From Variovorax sp. V213 (lineage in GTDB: Bacteria; Pseudomonadota; Gammaproteobacteria; Burkholderiales; Burkholderiaceae_C), in contig NZ_AP028665.1 in NCBI RefSeq assembly GCF_041154455.1, positions 124,001-188,000 of the forward strand: 64,000 bases of DNA, written 5' to 3'. The notes beneath the pieces are model-generated. The model ran no database searches. It had not been told where the DNA came from and saw only the letters and a list, made by a program, of their open reading frames with translations. Both the position numbers and the translations under genes were made by a program. Positions 18,174-27,087 of this stretch are shown piece after piece. Positions within the stretch are counted from its first letter, which is position 1. Each line of letters begins with the position of its first letter.

Positions 18174-18224
18174 GGTCTTGTCTCGTTTCTTTTTTTGGAG
18201 GCAATGGCTGTCCGGCAACTGGCT

Positions 18225-19244
18225 TCAGCAGGGATGCCGGCCGACCATGAACTCGCCGTCGGGGTCGGCTGTCACCGGAAGCCCGGAAGCGATCAGGCCC
18301 TGGCGAAGCACCTTCAGGAAGCGATCGGGAATGCGCATGGCCGGCGCGCGCAGCGGGCCGCCATTGAAGCCGGCGAGCCAGTCCTGGTACTTCCACATGG
18401 TCCGGTTCAGCACCGACGTGCCGCCGATGTAGGCCTGGGTGGCGGCCCCATTGGCACCGCGTGCCGGGTTGACCTTCCAGTACAGCTCCATCGCCTCCTC
18501 CCACTTTCCGGTACGGGCGAGTTCGAAGGCGCGCGGATAGTAGTCGCCCATCCACTGCGTGTTGCTGGTGCCGGAGAACTGCATCTTCATCACGCTCATG
18601 AGCGGGATGGCGTCGCCCTCGATGGGGCAGCTGATGACGACCTCGTCGCGGAAGTGGTGGTACATCTCGCACACGCCGGCGGGCAATGGAAAGCCCTGCT
18701 CCGACTTGATCGCCACGATGTTCGGACATGCCTTCAGGAGGCTGCGTACGAATGCGACCGACATGCCCGCAGGATGGATGCGCTCGAAGCCCCAGGCGGG
18801 CAGGGGGAACAGCATCACCGCCAGGTTCGTGGCATCGCACAGTTCCTTGGTGTAGTCGAAGACTTCCTGCTCCGTGGTCGGCCAGAACTGCGCGGGATAG
18901 GACAGCAGCACCATGGTGGCGCCGGCGGCCTCGGCCAGCTTGACCGCCTGGATGTTCTCGGCCAGCGTGTTGAAGGCCGCATGGAAGAACAGGCCGAAGC
19001 CCGGACCCGCGGTCTCTGCCGCCCAGGCGGTGAACTGTGCGTTCTCCTCCGGCGTGATGGCCACTTCGGCGCACAGCAGCGTGTGCTTGAACCCGAGTTC
19101 CTTGGACAGGGCCACGTCGTGGCGTATGCCGCGCTCGTTCAATTTCTTCAGATCGGCCGAGTAACTCGGAATGGTCACGGAAGAGCAGCCGATCAGGTGG
19201 TCACGGGCCCAGGCCCGGGCGTCTGCGCGCTTGTAGGGAAGCAT
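18225..19244 (-). CDS. Dihydrodipicolinate synthase/N-acetylneuraminate lyase family protein
   Basis: A 339-residue class I aldolase-fold protein. The Schiff-base lysine is K180 in IVAIKSEQG; other conserved parts are SVTIPSYSADL and GATMVLLSYPAQF. Members cleave or form 2-oxo acids such as dihydrodipicolinate, KDG or 4-hydroxy-2-oxo acids. It is not the housekeeping DapA: it is longer (DapA about 290) and lies in an operon with a semialdehyde dehydrogenase and solute receptor, which suggests lyase or dehydratase chemistry releasing a semialdehyde. ATG 19244 is used; the frame extends 14 codons upstream. Confidence 0.8.
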   Translation of the reverse strand: MLPYKRADARAWARDHLIGCSSVTIPSYSADLKKLNERGIRHDVALSKELGFKHTLLCAEVAITPEENAQFTAWAAETAGPGFGLFFHAAFNTLAENIQAVKLAEAAGATMVLLSYPAQFWPTTEQEVFDYTKELCDATNLAVMLFPLPAWGFERIHPAGMSVAFVRSLLKACPNIVAIKSEQGFPLPAGVCEMYHHFRDEVVISCPIEGDAIPLMSVMKMQFSGTSNTQWMGDYYPRAFELARTGKWEEAMELYWKVNPARGANGAATQAYIGGTSVLNRTMWKYQDWLAGFNGGPLRAPAMRIPDRFLKVLRQGLIASGLPVTADPDGEFMVGRHPC

Positions 19245-19379
19245 GTTGTCTCGATTCGCTGGTGGTGGAATGAAAGCTGTCCTCATCGAGGCACAGCAAC
19301 GATGAGAGGCACTTTAGGTTCGCTGCGCGCAACAAGCGAGAGTGCGTGCGCGATAACAGCTATCCACTCCGGCGAAACC

Positions 19380-20297
19380 TCAGCCTGCGGAGCCTTCCTG
19401 CGAGAGGATCGCGGGTGCCATCGACAGCAGGAGTGCCTGGATCTCCCGCGTTGCCAGCGTGTGCGGCCGGTGACGGGCGACCGCGAGCACGATCGCGCGC
19501 GACAGCACCGGCTCCACGATCTTCAACGCGACGAGCCGGCCCTGATCATGTGGAGCGATGGACGGAGCAGTGATCGCATAGCCCGCGGCGCATGCCGCGA
19601 CCTCATGCTGCAAGCGGATCGAGTTCGCCTCGGCGACGACGCGCAAGCTCAAGCCCATCTTGCGCGCCAGCACCGCCAGCCTCTCGCGCAGCGGATGAGG
19701 TTCACCGGGCAGCACCAGCGGCAGCCGGGAGACTTCTTCGAAGCGAATCTGCCGGCGACTTGCGAGCGAGTCGCTGCTGGCGGCCACGAGACAGAGCGCG
19801 CCCTCCATCAAGACTGGCTCGTCCGCGCTCGCCTCGCCACCGTCACGCAGCAGCAAGGAGAGGTCCAGCCGCCCCTGGTCCAGCATCTCCTGCAGTTGGG
19901 AGCTGGAACCCTCCGTCAGGTGCAATCGCACCTGGGGAAACTGCTTGAGGATGCGCTGGTAGAGGGGGCCGGCGAGCGCCGGCACGGTCGAGGGCAGAAG
20001 CCCCAGGCGCACGTCGCCCACCGGCACACCCCTGCTCGCCCGGACGTCGTCGGCAAAGCTCTCCGACTCGGCGATCAGCCGCTGGATCCGGGGATACAGT
20101 TGCTCGCCCAGTTCGGTCAGGACGACGCCGCGGCCGGTCCGGCGAAACAGGGGGGAGCCTGCGTCGCGCTCGAGCTGAGCGATGCACCGGCTGACCACCG
20201 ATTGCGGAACATCCGCCGCCACGGCCGCACGCGACACCGACCGCAGTTCCGCCACCTTCACGAAGTGGTGCCAGGCCGGGTCGATGATGGACTTCAT
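19380..20297 (-). CDS. LysR-family transcriptional regulator
   Basis: A 305-residue LysR protein with the helix-turn-helix at about residues 18-55 (SVSRAAVAADVPQSVVSRCI). It lies between two minus-strand catabolic groups (14.7-19.2 kb downstream, 20.3-24 kb upstream) and is transcribed in the same direction as both, so it may be read from the upstream operon; the next gene upstream ends only 38 bases away. The long open frame that continues to 20945 overlaps the monooxygenase gene in another frame and is not part of this protein. Confidence 0.85.
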   Translation of the reverse strand: MKSIIDPAWHHFVKVAELRSVSRAAVAADVPQSVVSRCIAQLERDAGSPLFRRTGRGVVLTELGEQLYPRIQRLIAESESFADDVRASRGVPVGDVRLGLLPSTVPALAGPLYQRILKQFPQVRLHLTEGSSSQLQEMLDQGRLDLSLLLRDGGEASADEPVLMEGALCLVAASSDSLASRRQIRFEEVSRLPLVLPGEPHPLRERLAVLARKMGLSLRVVAEANSIRLQHEVAACAAGYAITAPSIAPHDQGRLVALKIVEPVLSRAIVLAVARHRPHTLATREIQALLLSMAPAILSQEGSAG

Positions 20298-20335
20298 GCC
20301 CGTGATTTTCCGCCCTTCACGGCCGACGGGGGCGC

Positions 20336-21448
20336 TCACATGGGCTGGCCGAGGTACTGGTAGGTCTGCAGCATGAGCGCGGCCGACCTTTGCGGATTCG
20401 GTACGGCTTCCTGCTCGTACTTGCACAACTGCAGCGAAGCATTCCACACCGTCGACACGCGCTCGAGTCGACGTTTCGAATAGGCCTCCAAGGCCTCCCG
20501 AACATGGGCCTTCGCCGTCAGGCATTGGGCGAGCACCACGGCATCCTCGATGGCCATGCCGCCGCCGGACGTCATCTGCGGGGTCGGCGAGTGCGCCGCA
20601 TCTCCCAGCAGAACGACTCGGCCGCGATGCCAGGGGGCCGGCACAAACGTGATGTCGAAGGGGCGAACCAGCACCTGCTGCGGGCTGGTGACCAGTGCCA
20701 GCGCATCCCGGATCACAGGGGCGGAGAAGCCCGCGAGCCGCTCGCGCACCAGAACATCCAACTGGTCGTCCGGCCAATGCAGGTGCTGGGCACTGTTCTC
20801 CAGGAAGAACAGGTAGCACATCTCCTTCGATGTCGGCAGCGCACCGACGGTGCGCTTGCCGTCGGGCGAGCGGTACAGACAGAAGCCGTCGACCTCGGGC
20901 GGCCGCGGCGCATTGAAGCGCCAGGCGCTCTGGCCGGCAAACCACACGCCATGCTCGGCGCCGAAGAACCGCTCGCGCAGTTTCGAGTAGGCGCCGTCGG
21001 CCGCAACGACGAGATCGTAGGCAGCCTCGCGCCCGTCGGAGAACTCCACCTCCACGCGATCTCCGCGATCGGTCACGCTCCTGGCGGTGAGGCCGCGCTC
21101 CATTTTCGCGCCCGCCTCGCTGGCCGAAGTCTCGAGGATCCGAGCAAGCTCAGGACGGCGGATGCCGATGCCCGGCGGCGTCGGGTTCGACATGAGAAGG
21201 TGCCCGGCAGCGTCGTACTGCTTGAACACCTCGAAGCGAAGGCCGCTTTCCAGGCAAGGCTCGGCCAGGCCGATCTCCGAAAGGGCACGCATCGTGTTGT
21301 GAAGCAGGCAGATTCCCGAGCCCAGCGCCGACCTGGCCGGCTGGATGTCGATGCAATGGGTCTCCAGGCCTGCCTTGGCCAGCGCATAGGCTGCCGTAGC
21401 GCCGCCGATGCCGCTTCCGACCACGAGCACCCGCTTGGTGTTGTTCAT
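20336..21448 (-). CDS. FAD-dependent aromatic-type monooxygenase
   Basis: A 370-residue flavoprotein of the class A hydroxylase family (salicylate/p-hydroxybenzoate hydroxylase fold). The GSGIGGATAAYALAKAG segment near the N-terminus binds FAD, a DLVVAADGAYSKLRE segment corresponds to the DG motif, and RVVLLGDAAHSPTPQM is the GD motif. It uses NAD(P)H and oxygen to hydroxylate an aromatic or enol substrate. Its neighbours (MFS carrier, Rieske ferredoxin, extradiol-type dioxygenase) suggest a ring-degrading pathway: this enzyme would hydroxylate and the dioxygenase then cleave. Confidence 0.88.
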   Translation of the reverse strand: MNNTKRVLVVGSGIGGATAAYALAKAGLETHCIDIQPARSALGSGICLLHNTMRALSEIGLAEPCLESGLRFEVFKQYDAAGHLLMSNPTPPGIGIRRPELARILETSASEAGAKMERGLTARSVTDRGDRVEVEFSDGREAAYDLVVAADGAYSKLRERFFGAEHGVWFAGQSAWRFNAPRPPEVDGFCLYRSPDGKRTVGALPTSKEMCYLFFLENSAQHLHWPDDQLDVLVRERLAGFSAPVIRDALALVTSPQQVLVRPFDITFVPAPWHRGRVVLLGDAAHSPTPQMTSGGGMAIEDAVVLAQCLTAKAHVREALEAYSKRRLERVSTVWNASLQLCKYEQEAVPNPQRSAALMLQTYQYLGQPM

Positions 21449-21467
21449 GGATTTGTCTCCTGTTCAG

Positions 21468-22646
21468 TCATGTTTGTGGGTGAATCCTTGCCACCTGCGC
21501 ATCGGGATGCACGGAGTGGCTTCGCAGTTGCAGATAGAAGCAGAAGGCCACGGCGTCGATCGCGACCGCGGCCCAGCCGATGGCCCCATAGCCAAAGAAC
21601 TTCACCAGCGTGCCGCCCAGGATCGGGCCGATGGCGGAACCAATCATCAGCATTGCAGGCGTCGCGGATACGGCCCGCCCGGACGGGTCCAGCTTGGCCA
21701 GTGCCCCGAAGGTGAAGATGTGCGTGAAGATCACCGCGGAAACGAAGAAGGCGCCGCCCGCCGCATAGGCAGGAAATGCGGTGCTCGAAACAAGCACCAC
21801 CGCCAGGACGGCTTGTACTGTCGCGCCTGCAAGAACGACTTTGCGGGCATCGAGCCGGTGCTGCAGGAACGCGGCGACCGCGCCTGGAATCAGGTTGACG
21901 ATACCGACAGCGATCAACATGACATGCAGGTCGGACGGTGTGAACCCGCGGTCCGCACCCATCCGCTCCATGAAGGAAAACACCATGGCCTGCGTCACGT
22001 TCATGAGGCTGATGCCTGCCATCGCGCACCACGCGGCTTTCGGTATCCGCGCTGGCCGCGCACCGTGCGCCACGGCTTCTGCCTGCGCCGGGTGTACTTT
22101 CGGGAAGGCCAGGGCCGTGATGATGCTCGCCGCGAGCATGATTGCGCCGAAGATTGCGAAGAGCCCTGCGCCCCCCACCTGCGCAATGATCTGCGGGGCG
22201 GCTGCCATGTAGGCAATGCCAAGTACGCCCACCGCGACCTGCATGAAGCCGAACAGCCGATGCGGATTGTTCGTGAGGGCGACGGTGCCGTGCGTGATGC
22301 TCAAGCCGAGGCCGGTGGACATGCCCGCCACAAGATGCAGGATGGCCAGCGTTTGGAACTGGCCGGTGCGCATGCAGGCCAGGAACGCAGCGGCCGACAC
22401 GGCGTAGCCCGCGGGAACGAGCCAGTGGCGGCCGCGCAAGCGATTGAAGCGCGGTGCCAGGCCCAAGCTCGCCGTGACGGCGCCTGCCAGGAACAGCGTG
22501 GCCAGCGCGCCCGCCTGTTGCGGGTCGAATCCGAACCGTGCGATGAGCGTTCCGACCCATACAGGGAGCGCAACGATGTCAATCATTCCCGCGCAATGCG
22601 CGGCCATGAGGGCAATCCGCGCCCGCAAGCCAACTGTCGAATTCAT
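21468..22646 (-). CDS. MFS transporter
   Basis: A 392-residue major-facilitator membrane protein with about 12 hydrophobic segments. Charged loop RFNRLRGRHW after the second helix and a repeated half structure are visible. It starts at ATG 22646 after a GAGGGCTTCGAG ribosome region. Placed between the monooxygenase and the Rieske protein, it most likely takes up the substrate of that pathway; efflux is possible. Confidence 0.82.
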   Translation of the reverse strand: MNSTVGLRARIALMAAHCAGMIDIVALPVWVGTLIARFGFDPQQAGALATLFLAGAVTASLGLAPRFNRLRGRHWLVPAGYAVSAAAFLACMRTGQFQTLAILHLVAGMSTGLGLSITHGTVALTNNPHRLFGFMQVAVGVLGIAYMAAAPQIIAQVGGAGLFAIFGAIMLAASIITALAFPKVHPAQAEAVAHGARPARIPKAAWCAMAGISLMNVTQAMVFSFMERMGADRGFTPSDLHVMLIAVGIVNLIPGAVAAFLQHRLDARKVVLAGATVQAVLAVVLVSSTAFPAYAAGGAFFVSAVIFTHIFTFGALAKLDPSGRAVSATPAMLMIGSAIGPILGGTLVKFFGYGAIGWAAVAIDAVAFCFYLQLRSHSVHPDAQVARIHPQT

Positions 22647-22668
22647 CTCGAAGCCCTCGTAAAAGTTG

Positions 22669-23016
22669 TCAGCTGTCGGCGCGTGGTGATGCAATCCACA
22701 ACGCCCCCTCGTCGCATTCCAGCGTCACAGGCCTGAGCGCCTGTCCCACGCAGGGTCCTTTGATGCAGACACCGGTATCGATGTCGAACACCGCGCCATG
22801 CCCATAGCAAACGATCGAACTCCTGTCGGCGCTGAGGTAGGCATCCTTGCGCCAGGCCAGCGGCGCGCCGTCGACATGCGGGCAGGCATCGAGCCACCCC
22901 CTCACGCGGCCGCCGTGCCGGACTAAAAACATCGCTCCTGGCAGCATGCCTGCGGCATCGAAGCCACGCGCCGCGCCGTCAGGAAGCTCGTCGAGCCTGC
23001 AGAGATACGCGCGCAT
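22669..23016 (-). CDS. Rieske [2Fe-2S] ferredoxin-type protein
   Basis: A 115-residue single-domain Rieske protein. Ligand motifs are CPHVDG (C-x-H) and CYGHGAVFD (C-x2-H), about 25 residues apart. Such small proteins carry electrons for an oxygenase or are electron-transfer partners of other catabolic enzymes. It is 9 bp after the dioxygenase gene stop and 22 bp before the MFS gene, so it is in the same transcript. No Rieske oxygenase alpha subunit is nearby, which leaves its partner open. Confidence 0.85.
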   Translation of the reverse strand: MRAYLCRLDELPDGAARGFDAAGMLPGAMFLVRHGGRVRGWLDACPHVDGAPLAWRKDAYLSADRSSIVCYGHGAVFDIDTGVCIKGPCVGQALRPVTLECDEGALWIASPRADS

Positions 23017-23025
23017 GCCGGCTCT

Positions 23026-23973
23026 TCAATGCGCCTCGCCACCTGGCGCCGGGCCGCCAGGCGCCCACTTCTCTCGGTGCTGGAAGAGGAAGATCTGCGA
23101 TTCATCGACTTGCATGGGTGCTTCCCGCGCGACCCAGTTGTCGTCGTGCAGGTCCATGTCCGCGTCGTATTCCACGTGGCAGCCCACCGGACTGTTGAAG
23201 TACCAGAACCAGTTGGAGCCGAACTTGTGCCGGCCCGGGCCCCAATAGGTCTGGTAGCCCTTGGCGGCAAAGTCGGTGCCGCGCTGGAGTACCGCGGTGG
23301 GACCCGAAAGATGGAACGTGAAATGCTCCACCCCCTTCATGAAGGCCGGCGTCTGGATCAGGAACAGCGTGTGGTGATCCAGGGTTCCCGCGGGCCGGAG
23401 GAAGGTGCCTGCATCCGTGAACCGGTCGGTGCAACGGAAGCCGAGCCGGTCCACGTAGAACCGGGAAGCCTTGACCTGGTCGGGCACGAAGTACACGACG
23501 TGCGAAAGCGTCAGCGGCCGGAACTCCGCGTTGGCATTCGCCCCGACGACGTTGGGCCCCCGGCCCGGCTTGGCGCCCGGCGAATTCACGGCTTCGGCCG
23601 CCGCGTCGATCTTTCGCCTCACCGAGACCTGGAAACCCAGCACAAAGCCCATGTCGTCGGACGCCTCGATCGAGCCGTCGGGCAAGCGCTTGACCTCGCG
23701 GTCGCGGCCCAGTTCGTCGGCGATGGCTTCCAGCGTCCCACGATCCGCGACACCGTAGATCGTCTTGCGCAGCATCGTGCCGGTGTCCATGGGGGCAGGC
23801 AGCGCGGGATCGCTCCTGTGCGCGACGACGATGGAGGTGCCGTCGACCGCCTCGAAGCGCCCGCCGGATTTGTCGATGCCCACCGGCGTGAGGCCGTAGT
23901 CGGTGAAGAACCGAATGCAGGCATCGAGGTCATCGACACCGAAGACCAGGGAATCAGGCCCCAGGATGTTCAT
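23026..23973 (-). CDS. Type I extradiol-like dioxygenase (VOC fold)
   Basis: A 315-residue two-domain vicinal-oxygen-chelate protein. The second domain carries a complete metal triad of extradiol enzymes: H158 (LSHVVYF), H217 (GVEHFTF) and E268 (GCHVEYD). An Fe(II)-dependent meta-cleavage of a catechol-like substrate is therefore plausible. A good ribosome site (AGGAAAAG) precedes ATG 23973; the frame is open to 24030 but homology begins here. It heads the minus-strand operon with the Rieske, MFS and monooxygenase genes and is divergent from the Bug receptor at 24285. Confidence 0.82.
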   Translation of the reverse strand: MNILGPDSLVFGVDDLDACIRFFTDYGLTPVGIDKSGGRFEAVDGTSIVVAHRSDPALPAPMDTGTMLRKTIYGVADRGTLEAIADELGRDREVKRLPDGSIEASDDMGFVLGFQVSVRRKIDAAAEAVNSPGAKPGRGPNVVGANANAEFRPLTLSHVVYFVPDQVKASRFYVDRLGFRCTDRFTDAGTFLRPAGTLDHHTLFLIQTPAFMKGVEHFTFHLSGPTAVLQRGTDFAAKGYQTYWGPGRHKFGSNWFWYFNSPVGCHVEYDADMDLHDDNWVAREAPMQVDESQIFLFQHREKWAPGGPAPGGEAH

Positions 23974-24114
23974 GCTCTTTTCCTTTCGAGAGTGAGAAGA
24001 CTCCATGGCCAGCACTCGAAAGCCAAGCACCGATGTTGGCGAAGCGACCGGGCGAACTGGCTTCGCCCGAGCTTCTTGCTTGTCTCTGTTGATGTACTGG
24101 AACTGACCTGAATA

Positions 24115-24131
24115 CTATACGGACCGTATCG
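24115..24131. promoter_or_regulatory. Palindrome, probable TetR-type operator A
   Basis: CTATACGG-A-CCGTATCG, arms of 8 bases with one mismatch and a one-base spacer. It lies between the divergent dioxygenase (23973) and Bug receptor (24285) genes. It is closely similar to the perfect palindrome at 29862-29878. The TetR gene at 26245 lies between the two sites, so I infer it is the regulator. The rest of the 311-bp gap (23974-24284) holds only AT-rich promoter-like sequence. Confidence 0.5.
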
Positions 24132-24284
24132 TTATTAATTTAGGGCAAACCCTCGAACCGTTGTGCAACCATATGCGTCAACTACGGGCTTCCCCGATAT
24201 TTGCAATACGGCTCGTCTTGTATTATGGGAAGGCAATTTCAAGGCGCCTTTCGTTATCCGACGCCCCCACTGCGGAGATAAACC

Positions 24285-25265
24285 ATGACGATCTCGAGAC
24301 GGCAGGCGCTGGGCGCCGGCGCCGGAATGCTGATGGCAACGCTCGCCGGCAAGTCGCTGGCGCAGGACTATCCCGACAAGCCGGTGCGCATCATCGTGGC
24401 GAACCCGCCGGGCTCCGGCCTGGACGCCGATTCGCGCTTCTGGGCTGCGGGACTCGGGGCCCTCTTGCGGCAATCGGTGTTCATCGACAACCGCCCCGGC
24501 GGCGCGACGACGATCGGCACCGCGCTGGCCGCCAATGCACCTCCCGATGGCTACACCTTGCACATCGGCATCCCGAGTTCGCTGTGCTACATGTCCGAGC
24601 TGTACACGAAGCTGCCTTACAAGCCCGCTGACTTCGAACCCATCAGCCAGCTCACCGCCTTGCGCAGCGTGCTGGTCGCCCACCCGGGTCTGCCCGCCTC
24701 GACGGCATCCGAACTCGTGGCGCTGGCCAAGGCCCAGCCGGGAACCATCCCCGTCGGGACGCTCGGTATCGGCACCTTCCAGCACCTCCTGGGTGTGTGG
24801 TTCGGCGCGCTCACCGGGACCAGCTACCAGTTCGTCCCCTACAACACCACCAGTCCGTATGCGGCGCTGCTGGCGGGCGAAACGCGGGTGATGTTCGACG
24901 CGCTCGCGGCGTCCATGAGCAACATCCGCGCGGGAAAGCTGAAGGCGCTGGCCGTCACGGGCAAGGGCCGCCATGCGCTGCTTCCGAATGTGCCGACTTT
25001 CGAGGAGCTGGGCATTGCCGACTACGACGCATCGACATGGTTCGGCCTTCTTGCGCCCGCAGGAACACCCAAGGCGGTGCTGGACAAGCTGTCTGCCGCC
25101 TGCGCCGCGCTGGCACGCAAGCCGGAGGTCATCCAGCGGTACCACGAGTACGGCGGCGAGCCCGTCGGGAGCACGCCAGCGGAATTTGCGGCCTACATCC
25201 GCGCCGAACGGGAGAAATGGACTCCGGTCGTGAAGCGTTCCGGAATCAAACTCGAGTTGACCTGA
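24285..25265 (+). CDS. Bug/TctC-family periplasmic solute receptor (2 of 4)
   Basis: A 326-residue receptor with a twin-arginine-like start (ISRRQALGAGAG) and signal cleavage near AQ (residue 27). Family marks: IIVANPPGSGLDADSRF, VFIDNRPGGATTIG and the C-terminal AEREKWTPVV. The palindrome about 150 bp upstream suggests TetR control. A second, unrelated binding-protein-like gene follows 14 bp later. Ligand probably a carboxylate or aromatic acid linked to the FAH/BKACE pathway. Confidence 0.9.
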   Translation: MTISRRQALGAGAGMLMATLAGKSLAQDYPDKPVRIIVANPPGSGLDADSRFWAAGLGALLRQSVFIDNRPGGATTIGTALAANAPPDGYTLHIGIPSSLCYMSELYTKLPYKPADFEPISQLTALRSVLVAHPGLPASTASELVALAKAQPGTIPVGTLGIGTFQHLLGVWFGALTGTSYQFVPYNTTSPYAALLAGETRVMFDALAASMSNIRAGKLKALAVTGKGRHALLPNVPTFEELGIADYDASTWFGLLAPAGTPKAVLDKLSAACAALARKPEVIQRYHEYGGEPVGSTPAEFAAYIRAEREKWTPVVKRSGIKLELT

Positions 25266-25279
25266 CGAAGGAAAAAAGC

Positions 25280-26209
25280 ATGTTCGCAGCCCACGACCCC
25301 CGCGTGCAGGTGCACGTGGATGAAGAGCTGCTTCCACACGCAACGCGACGGCCTATGTCCCACACCTTGCGCCTTCTCTGGTTCGTTCCTTTCCCTCTGG
25401 CCGTGACCGCCGAGGTGCTGAAGCTGACGCCAAGCGTGGCCCTCAAGGCCGGGCGCAACCCTTCGTCCGATGCCCAATTCGAGGCACTAATGGCCGGCCA
25501 AGCGGATGCCGTGGTCACGGCCATGGACAACGTGATGGACTGGAACCTGCGTCAGGGGCCTCGGGATTTCCGCGTGATCGCGCAGCTGGAACGCACGACA
25601 CCGTTGACCCTTGTGGGGCGGAAAGGCCGTGCCCGGCTCCGGGATCTGTGCGGCGCCACCATCCTCGTGGACGCGCCGCGCAACGGCTTCATCGTGGCCT
25701 TGCGCGCCATGCTTGCCGAGGAGGGACTCGGGCCGGACGCCTACGCGCTGGAGCCGGTGGGCGGCGTGCAGGAACGGTATGACGCCATGCTCGCCGGTCG
25801 TGGCGATGCCACCCTGCTGGGCCCTCCCTTCGACGCCATGGCACTCAAGGCTGGCCTCAGCCGCATCGCGACGGTGCAGGAGCGCTATCCTGCTTTCCCG
25901 GGGCAAGGCCTCGTGGTGAGCGCAGGCGCTCTGCAGCGGCTGCGCCCCGCCCTTTCAACCTGGTTGCGTGGCCTCGAGGGCGCGCGCAAACGCATGAGCA
26001 AAGATCCGGAGCAAGCGCGGCAGGCACCGACGCTGGCGGGCTTCTCCGCCTTGGCTGTGGATTCCATGCTTCTCGCCACGCCGGCCTCGCTGTACCCAGA
26101 TCGCGCCGGGATCGAGCTCCTCATCGAGCAACGCCGCAGTTCCGGCCTGCCCGGTGCCGACACCACGTACGAGAAGCTGGTGGAGGCCTCGGCCCTGCCC
26201 GAGGGCTGA
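25280..26209 (+). CDS. SsuA/THI5-type substrate-binding protein lacking a signal peptide
   Basis: A 309-residue protein with the NMT1/SsuA-type periplasmic-binding fold: LKAGRNPSSDAQFEALMAG, then DAVVTAMDNVMDW and LCGATILVDAPRNGF. These receptors normally work with an ABC importer for sulfonates, nitriles or aromatics, but no ABC genes are adjacent and no secretion signal can be seen after ATG 25280 (ribosome site AAGGA). It could be a cytoplasmic sensor or a decayed or repurposed receptor. It is read with the Bug receptor upstream. Confidence 0.7.
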   Translation: MFAAHDPRVQVHVDEELLPHATRRPMSHTLRLLWFVPFPLAVTAEVLKLTPSVALKAGRNPSSDAQFEALMAGQADAVVTAMDNVMDWNLRQGPRDFRVIAQLERTTPLTLVGRKGRARLRDLCGATILVDAPRNGFIVALRAMLAEEGLGPDAYALEPVGGVQERYDAMLAGRGDATLLGPPFDAMALKAGLSRIATVQERYPAFPGQGLVVSAGALQRLRPALSTWLRGLEGARKRMSKDPEQARQAPTLAGFSALAVDSMLLATPASLYPDRAGIELLIEQRRSSGLPGADTTYEKLVEASALPEG

Positions 26210-26244
26210 AAAAAACTCCCGTGAGGCGGCCCAGCCGCCGACGC

Positions 26245-26961
26245 TCACGCGACTTTGCGCTTCCTGGCCGGTGCAGCGCCGGCTTCCTTCTCAGGCGGCG
26301 CCAGCAACTGCGTGATCGCAGCGCAGTGTGCGTCCGCGAACTTCTTGTCCAGCGGCAGGTGCCGCATCAGGAGCCGGAAGTAGATCGGCGCATACAGGAT
26401 GTCCATCTGCAGTTCCGTGTCCAGGTCGCTGCGGAACTCGCCCAGGCGCCGCGCATCCTCGACCACTTCGCGAACGACCGCCCTTCGCCCGTACCAGAAG
26501 CGTTCGCGAAACTCGCGCAGCACGTCCGGGTCGCCCTGGCCCTCGGCCATGATCTGCGAGACGATGCGCCCCGACCAGCCGCTGTACTCCTCAACCAGCA
26601 GGTGGATATGACGCATGAGCGCCTCGCGCGGGCCGACACCCTTCGGCATCGGCGTGTGGCTCACGTGGGTGTGCAGGAATGCCTCGATGACCACCGCAGC
26701 CTTCGAGTTCCACCAGCGGTAAATGGTGGCCTTGCCTACGCCTGCCTCGCGCGCAATCGACTCGATCGAGATCTGCTGCACCGGCGTCGTCTCCAGAAGC
26801 TTCAGCGTGGCATCAAGAATGGCCACGCGCGATGTATCGCTGCGCGCACGTCCGGGCAAGCGCGGCCGGGCCACTCCCGCGCCCGGGGCAGCAAGCTTCG
26901 CAGCGGAGGAGCGGGCACCAGCCTTGGCTGCGGCCGCTTGGGAAGAAGTTTTGGTAGGCAA
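26245..26961 (-). CDS. TetR-family transcriptional regulator
   Basis: A 238-residue TetR protein with a 40-residue Ala/Pro-rich N-terminal extension. The helix-turn-helix is at about residues 58-85 (QISIESIAREAGVGKATIYR then WWNSK). The C-terminal ligand domain is helical and unassigned. It is convergent with the binding-protein gene. Matching palindromes near 24115 and 29862, flanking the gene cluster on both sides, make it the probable local repressor of this 24-31 kb catabolic set. Confidence 0.85.
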   Translation of the reverse strand: MPTKTSSQAAAAKAGARSSAAKLAAPGAGVARPRLPGRARSDTSRVAILDATLKLLETTPVQQISIESIAREAGVGKATIYRWWNSKAAVVIEAFLHTHVSHTPMPKGVGPREALMRHIHLLVEEYSGWSGRIVSQIMAEGQGDPDVLREFRERFWYGRRAVVREVVEDARRLGEFRSDLDTELQMDILYAPIYFRLLMRHLPLDKKFADAHCAAITQLLAPPEKEAGAAPARKRKVA

Positions 26962-27087
26962 GGAATTCCTGATGGCTACGGCTGTGGTCTCATTATCCGG
27001 GACCCTGTGGGTACAGCGAAACGCCGCCGAGCAGGCGAGCGGTCGCGTATTGTGCGTGTGCCGGATTTCTCCTGAGACTTGACGCGC

